Shown one piece after another: positions 58,813 through 64,000 of a stretch of DNA of 64,000 nt (position 1 is its first letter; each line of letters begins with the position of its first letter). The notes under the pieces are model-generated. The model did no database searches. It worked only from the letters and a program-made list of their open reading frames with translations, and had not been told where the DNA came from. This DNA comes from a bacterium (GTDB lineage: Bacteria; Electryoneota; AABM5-125-24; Hatepunaeales; Hatepunaeaceae): contig JAIPJL010000003.1 in the NCBI GenBank assembly GCA_021734165.1, forward strand, positions 1 through 64,000, in the 5' to 3' direction. Made by a program: the position numbers and the translations under genes.

Positions 58813-61800
58813 ATGAAACGTTTCGATAAAGCTTTTCTGATGGTCTTACTGTTGTTGTTTGCTACAAGCAACATTGTGCTGGGTCAACATTTTGAGTCGG
58901 CAACCAATCAGGGCATATCACATTCATTAATACTTCGCTCTTCAGATATCAATGGTGAAGCGCTAAGTAACGACGATGAGATCGCCGTATTCACACCGGA
59001 CGGCGTCTGTGCCGGTGTTAAGATAATTGATGACGATCCTCCCTGGGGATTGGTTGCTTTTGGTGACAATCCCAACACACAGGACGAAGTAGAGGGCTTT
59101 TTAGTAGGTGAAGCCTTTGCATTTAAATTTTGGGATTCTTCCGCTGAAGTGGAAGAAGAGCTGCATGTTGAGTGGGATGGAGATCCTCAAAAATTTCAAG
59201 ACAATGGGATTGGCAACATTCTGCGGATGCTCTATTTCTCTGATCCTATACCGGTGATTAGCCTTTCTGCATCCGAACATGCGTTCGAAACCATGGGTGT
59301 AGATCATTCACGCTATTGGACGCTTAGGCTAACAAACATTGGTTTCGGCGCTTTAACTATTGAAGATGTCAGCCTAAATAGCCAGGCATTCGGAACTAAC
59401 TTTGAAAATGAAGTTGAGCTTGATATTTACGAAAGTTACGACCTTATCGTAAACTTTACACCTTCTAGTTCAGGAAATTTTCAAGGAACATTAACTATTG
59501 TTAGTGATGATCCAGATAATGGGGAAGCAAATATCACACTAACAGGGACTGGAACTGAAGTAATCGAACCTGCGATTACCTTTGATTATGATGAGATTGA
59601 TTTCGGTGAATGGCCAGTCGAACGCAACATGGAAAGGATTTTCAACCTCACGATAGGCAATTCAGGAACGGGTGATCTTACTATCAGCAATGCCAGAATT
59701 ACGGGTGATAATGTTTTTGATGTTGATTGGGATGGAGAAGTTGTAATTGAACCATTTGATGAATACGTTCTCGGTCTTATGTTTGAACCGGATGATCAAG
59801 ACACTGATTACGAAGGGGTATTAACCATTTATTCAGATGATCCGAATAATGAAGAAGCAGTATTCGATCTGATGGGTAGAGGCGTTGAAATCACCTCTCA
59901 CTATGTGTGGATTAACGGTCCTGTTGGCGCCGATCATTCTTTATTAATAAATGAAGCCTTTATTGACGGTGAAGTTCTTGATGTTCGAGATGAAATTGCC
60001 GTTTTTACACCTGAGGGTCTTTGTGCCGGTGGTGATATGATAACGGAGAGAGCCGGTAGAGTGGGTTTTTCTGCCTGGGCTCGTGACGCTCAATCGCAAA
60101 CGCCCGGTTTTCTTCACAATGGCGATGAGATAGAGTATCGGATGTGGGATGCATCCGCAGAAGTCGAGTTCTATCCTGAAGCAGAGTATCTTGCAGGTCC
60201 GGATGTTTTTGCAAAAGGCGCTATGTCGGTTTTGCGTCTAACCGCTGTGACTCCTGATGAGCCGATAATAGATGTTTCGCTTCTGGAAGTTGACTATGGT
60301 GATGTGGGCGTTAATTTTTCTGAAGACATGGATATAAGGATCAGGAATAATGGTAGGGCCGCATTAAGAATTACGTATGTGGAATCATCCGAACCTGATA
60401 TTTTCGTTCCTGATTTTGGAGTTGGAGTTTTATTGCAGCATCGGGAGGAATATGAGCTTAGTGTTGCATTTGAACCCCCGGATATCGCTGATTATGAAGG
60501 GCAAATACTCATAACTTCAAATGGTTCAGAAGAGCCCGTAGTTGTTGACGTTAGCGGTTCAGGTATTGAGCCTCCGGCGATTATACAAATCGATGAATTA
60601 GCGCATGATTTTGGGCCGGTAGAACGCGGAACACAAGTTACATGGGATTTAGTGATAACTAATATAGGGTGGGAAAACCTAACTATTGACAGTGTGAAAT
60701 CCGACGAAGAAGCTTTTACACATGATTTTGGCGAAGAAGCCGTAGTTCTTGAGCGAGATGAAGATATTACCGTTACGGTTACGTTTGATGCTGCTGAGGC
60801 ACAAGAATATGAGGGTATCCTGACCGTTTATAGCAATGATCCTGATGAAGAAGATCAGGTAATTGAGATAGAGCTTACGGGTGAGGGTATTAATGTGCCT
60901 GATATTCGAGTTAGCAGAATGCTTGTGGATTTTGGTGACATCGAGATTTTTACAGAAGAAACATTTACTATTACGGTATTCAACGATGGGGAAGCCAACC
61001 TTTATGTAAGCGACATGACTCTGGGAGGTGGTGACGCCGGCTTCTTCGATACCGATTATGATGGCGCATTCACCGTCGAACCCGAAGGTGAACATGATAT
61101 TATAATTACATTCAGCCCAGTGCCTATCAGAGCATATTCTGCTGAAATTCATCTCATCTCCAACGACCTCGACGAAGACGACGTTCGTATCCGCTTAGCT
61201 GGATCTGGTGTTTATGTTGCACATGATCCTGAAGTCCTAATTGGAATTCCTGACTATACGCTTCAAGAAGATTTTGATGAATTTAATGTAGCGGATCTTG
61301 ATACCATTTTCTTCGATGCAAATGACGAAAATATGGAGTTTAGCGTAAGCACGAACCGTAACGCTTTACATGCTGAAATACGCAATGGTTCAAGGTTATG
61401 GCTCTCGGCGGATGCTGATTGGAATGGCTCAGGAACCGTTAGGGTGACCGCTGATGACGGTGTTGATCGTGATAACGCTGGACCTGTCAGGAGCCTGCGC
61501 GGTAATTCAGCATCACAGCCTTCTGATATTAGTAACGCTCGAGTTATGCGTGGCGCATGGGGCGCTGCAAGTCAACCTAATCGTGATGGCGAAGGTGAGG
61601 AGGAGTTTGACGTTACGGTTGAGGCTCAGAACGATGAGCCGGTATGGACAGTAGTTCCAGATCCGATTTCAGAGACTGAGGCTACTGAGATAGCTTTCAG
61701 AGTTGAAGGCGAGGACGTGGATAATGATGATCTGACGATTACTTATTCTTCAGATGATATTCCGGATGCTGTGTCTTTCACTGACAATGAAGACGGTACA

Positions 61801-64000
61801 GCAGATTTTTCATGGACTCCAACATATATGGATGCTGGAGATTATACAGCCACCTTTACGCTTTCCGATGATGAATTCGATATAGAAGCCGATGTTGAGA
61901 TCGAAGTAACTAACGTCAACAGGGAGCCTACTTGGGATGACATCGAAGATCGGTATGAAATACCTGAGAATGATGAGCTTATCGTCACAATTTCAGGCTC
62001 TGATCCTGATGAGGACGCTCTTACTATTAGCTGGGCGTCTGATGATCTGCCGGAAGAATTTGAATTTACGGATAATGACGATGGTTCCGGTACTATTTAC
62101 TGGCAGCCTAACTACGAAGACGCCGGTGAATATTCTGCTACCTTTACAATTTCCGATGGTGAGTCTGATGTTTCCCATGATGTAACTATAGTAGTTAGCA
62201 ACACCAACCGTACGCCTGAATGGACTGATGTTCCTGAAGAGGTTTCGATTGAAGTGGATGTTGAGGAAGAAGAAGTCATTCAATTCAGTATAACCGGAAC
62301 GGATGCTGATGGGGTTGAAAATCTTGAAATTACCTATTCATCAGATGATATTCCTGAGGCAGCCGGTTTTACCGACAATGGAAACGGCGAAGGAGATTTC
62401 TCATGGACGATTACAATCGATGATGCAGGTTCATATACCGCAACCTTTACATTGTCCGATGGTGAAGATGTCGCTGTAGCTGAAACCAGGATCATTATTA
62501 TAGGCTCTAACCAACCACCGGAATGGGTCGAGGTTGACGATACCGGTGAATGGCCTGAGCAGCTCGAAGTAGATGAAGCTCAGACATTAGAGTTTACCGT
62601 ACATGGTACTGATCCGGATGAAGATGATGTTGCTAATCTTGAGATTAGTTATTCTTCAGATGATCTGCCGGAGGCGGTGAGCTTTGAAGATCAGGGTGAA
62701 GGCGCCGGTTTATTCAGTTGGGACCCCAGTTATCTCGACGCCGGTGAATACACAGCAACATTTACAATTACCGACGGTATTTACAATGTTGACGGCAGCA
62801 TTACTATCATAGTAAATAATGTAAATCGCGATCCCGGCTGGGTTGAAATCCCTGGTGATGTTGAGGTTAGTGAATCTGAACAGATTCAATTCAGTGTAAC
62901 AGCGAGCGATCCTGACGAAGATGATGAACTTACGCTGACATATAACTCCGACAACCTGCCTGAAGCAGTTGTTTTTGAGGATAACGGCGCAGGTTCGGGA
63001 TCGTTTACATGGGATACCGGCTTCTTGGATGCCGGACAATATACCGTAACATTTACCGTTAATGATGGATATACGGACGTTACAAGTGATGAAGTAAATA
63101 TCACTGTTAATGACCGTAATGCTCCACCAGAATGGATAGACCCTCCGGAAATAATTCGCGCTCAGGAAGGAGATCTTATTGACGTTGATGTTACTGCTGC
63201 GGATGTCGATGAGAATGATCTGACATTGACAGCGCGTGATCTGCCTGATGGATGTAATTTTACTGATAATCATAATGGAATTGGGTCGCTGGTTTGGGAT
63301 ACTAATCACGAGGACGAAGGTAACTATACGGTTACACTAATAGCCTCAGACGCTGAATACAACACCGAGGTTGAAATTCCAATCGAGGTTACCAACGTTA
63401 ATCAGGCGCCGGAATGGACTTACGCCCCGAATCACGTTAGTATCGATGAAGATCAGGACTGGTCGCTCACAGTTACAGGTGAAGATGTTGACGGTGATGA
63501 TCTGACTATTACTTATGAGACAGAGGATCTTCCTGAAGCGGCAACATTTGAGGATCACGGCAACGGTACTGCTACATTATCCTGGCAACCTGATTATACC
63601 GAAGCAGGTCAGTACGAGGCTGCATTTGTGCTGTCAGACGGACTAATTCCTAACCGCACAATCGTCAGGATTACGGTCAGAGACGTTGATAGAGGGCCGG
63701 TGTGGGATGAGGAACTGCCTGATGTAACAGTTGATGAGGGCGATCTGGTTGAATTCTCTATGTCAGGCAGCGATCCTGATGGAGATGAGCTGACAATTCT
63801 CTTTAGTTCAGATGATCTGCCCGATGCGGTTGAGTTTATGGATTATGGTGAAGGCAGAGGTGATTTCTCTTGGCAGACCGGATTTGAAGATGGTGGTGAA
63901 TACACTGCAACATTTACACTTTCATCAAATGATCTTGAAGTCGAAATGGACGTCAATATCTCTGTCGGGAACGTTAATCATAATCCGGTTTGGGTGGATT
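58813..64000 (+). CDS. Giant exported repeat protein (incomplete at window end): N-terminal 'DEIAVFTPxGxCAG' modules, five ASH/choice-of-anchor D-like domains, at least eight Ig-like repeats
   Basis: Open frame from ATG 58813 (MKRFDKAFLMVLLLLFATSNIVLGQHFESATNQGISHSL...) with no stop to 64000; not listed in the ORF track because no stop is reached. Confidence 0.88.
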   Translation, partial: MKRFDKAFLMVLLLLFATSNIVLGQHFESATNQGISHSLILRSSDINGEALSNDDEIAVFTPDGVCAGVKIIDDDPPWGLVAFGDNPNTQDEVEGFLVGEAFAFKFWDSSAEVEEELHVEWDGDPQKFQDNGIGNILRMLYFSDPIPVISLSASEHAFETMGVDHSRYWTLRLTNIGFGALTIEDVSLNSQAFGTNFENEVELDIYESYDLIVNFTPSSSGNFQGTLTIVSDDPDNGEANITLTGTGTEVIEPAITFDYDEIDFGEWPVERNMERIFNLTIGNSGTGDLTISNARITGDNVFDVDWDGEVVIEPFDEYVLGLMFEPDDQDTDYEGVLTIYSDDPNNEEAVFDLMGRGVEITSHYVWINGPVGADHSLLINEAFIDGEVLDVRDEIAVFTPEGLCAGGDMITERAGRVGFSAWARDAQSQTPGFLHNGDEIEYRMWDASAEVEFYPEAEYLAGPDVFAKGAMSVLRLTAVTPDEPIIDVSLLEVDYGDVGVNFSEDMDIRIRNNGRAALRITYVESSEPDIFVPDFGVGVLLQHREEYELSVAFEPPDIADYEGQILITSNGSEEPVVVDVSGSGIEPPAIIQIDELAHDFGPVERGTQVTWDLVITNIGWENLTIDSVKSDEEAFTHDFGEEAVVLERDEDITVTVTFDAAEAQEYEGILTVYSNDPDEEDQVIEIELTGEGINVPDIRVSRMLVDFGDIEIFTEETFTITVFNDGEANLYVSDMTLGGGDAGFFDTDYDGAFTVEPEGEHDIIITFSPVPIRAYSAEIHLISNDLDEDDVRIRLAGSGVYVAHDPEVLIGIPDYTLQEDFDEFNVADLDTIFFDANDENMEFSVSTNRNALHAEIRNGSRLWLSADADWNGSGTVRVTADDGVDRDNAGPVRSLRGNSASQPSDISNARVMRGAWGAASQPNRDGEGEEEFDVTVEAQNDEPVWTVVPDPISETEATEIAFRVEGEDVDNDDLTITYSSDDIPDAVSFTDNEDGTADFSWTPTYMDAGDYTATFTLSDDEFDIEADVEIEVTNVNREPTWDDIEDRYEIPENDELIVTISGSDPDEDALTISWASDDLPEEFEFTDNDDGSGTIYWQPNYEDAGEYSATFTISDGESDVSHDVTIVVSNTNRTPEWTDVPEEVSIEVDVEEEEVIQFSITGTDADGVENLEITYSSDDIPEAAGFTDNGNGEGDFSWTITIDDAGSYTATFTLSDGEDVAVAETRIIIIGSNQPPEWVEVDDTGEWPEQLEVDEAQTLEFTVHGTDPDEDDVANLEISYSSDDLPEAVSFEDQGEGAGLFSWDPSYLDAGEYTATFTITDGIYNVDGSITIIVNNVNRDPGWVEIPGDVEVSESEQIQFSVTASDPDEDDELTLTYNSDNLPEAVVFEDNGAGSGSFTWDTGFLDAGQYTVTFTVNDGYTDVTSDEVNITVNDRNAPPEWIDPPEIIRAQEGDLIDVDVTAADVDENDLTLTARDLPDGCNFTDNHNGIGSLVWDTNHEDEGNYTVTLIASDAEYNTEVEIPIEVTNVNQAPEWTYAPNHVSIDEDQDWSLTVTGEDVDGDDLTITYETEDLPEAATFEDHGNGTATLSWQPDYTEAGQYEAAFVLSDGLIPNRTIVRITVRDVDRGPVWDEELPDVTVDEGDLVEFSMSGSDPDGDELTILFSSDDLPDAVEFMDYGEGRGDFSWQTGFEDGGEYTATFTLSSNDLEVEMDVNISVGNVNHNPVWVD

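Noticed and set aside
62710-63309. 199-aa antisense ORF (and 60679-61152, 61993-62283)
   Set aside because: Mirror frames of the acidic repeat protein; repeated peptides follow the sense-strand repeat period, so coding signal belongs to the plus strand
61630-64000. Possible CRISPR-like periodicity
   Set aside because: Period is ~288 nt, in-frame, and encodes protein repeats; no short identical repeats with unique spacers anywhere in the window

Overview
This 64 kb window is bacterial chromosome with moderate GC, no rRNA or tRNA seen, and coding on both strands. It looks like a member of the FCB superphylum or a related candidate phylum. That assignment rests only on five or more secreted proteins ending in a type IX secretion (T9SS) type-A-like sorting domain (PNPFN...G[RK]...SG[IV]Y...[IL][RK]-stop). 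Main content: (1) SurA-like parvulin and an LTA-synthase-family sulfatase; (2) two very large gingipain (C25)-like secreted paralogs, one with both catalytic motifs destroyed, flanking a PAS hybrid histidine kinase and a secreted propeller-like protein; (3) a minus-strand surface-polysaccharide / sugar-nucleotide cluster (about 19.0-33.3 kb) with a WbpB/WbpE/WbpD-like (WlbA/C/B-like) trio, DegT aminotransferases, acyltransferases, a WbmS-like deacetylase, a polyprenyl-P GT2, a flippase-like protein and a YfhO-like membrane protein; (4) cell-wall hydrolases, an HhH/outer-membrane protein and a DUF4835/PorD-like protein; (5) an AbrB-Doc toxin-antitoxin-like pair with a near-consensus promoter overlapped by phased GTTATA(A)C repeats and a Doc with a degenerate active site; (6) an unlisted 59-aa ORF with a YxxPxL leader-like N-terminus and a Pro/Gly-rich tail, directly upstream of a seven-blade FG-GAP T9SS cargo; (7) MFS, CtpA, patatin-BamA, M14 peptidase, trigger factor and M1 peptidase genes; (8) a giant ORF missing from the supplied track (58813 to beyond the window end) made of ASH-like and about 95-aa Ig-like repeats. 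The most interesting ideas are the possible link between T9SS cargo and the Wbp-like sugar module, the C25/pseudo-C25 pair, the AbrB-Doc locus, and the small leader-like peptide coupled to a T9SS cargo. All family calls come from reading motifs by eye; no database search was run.
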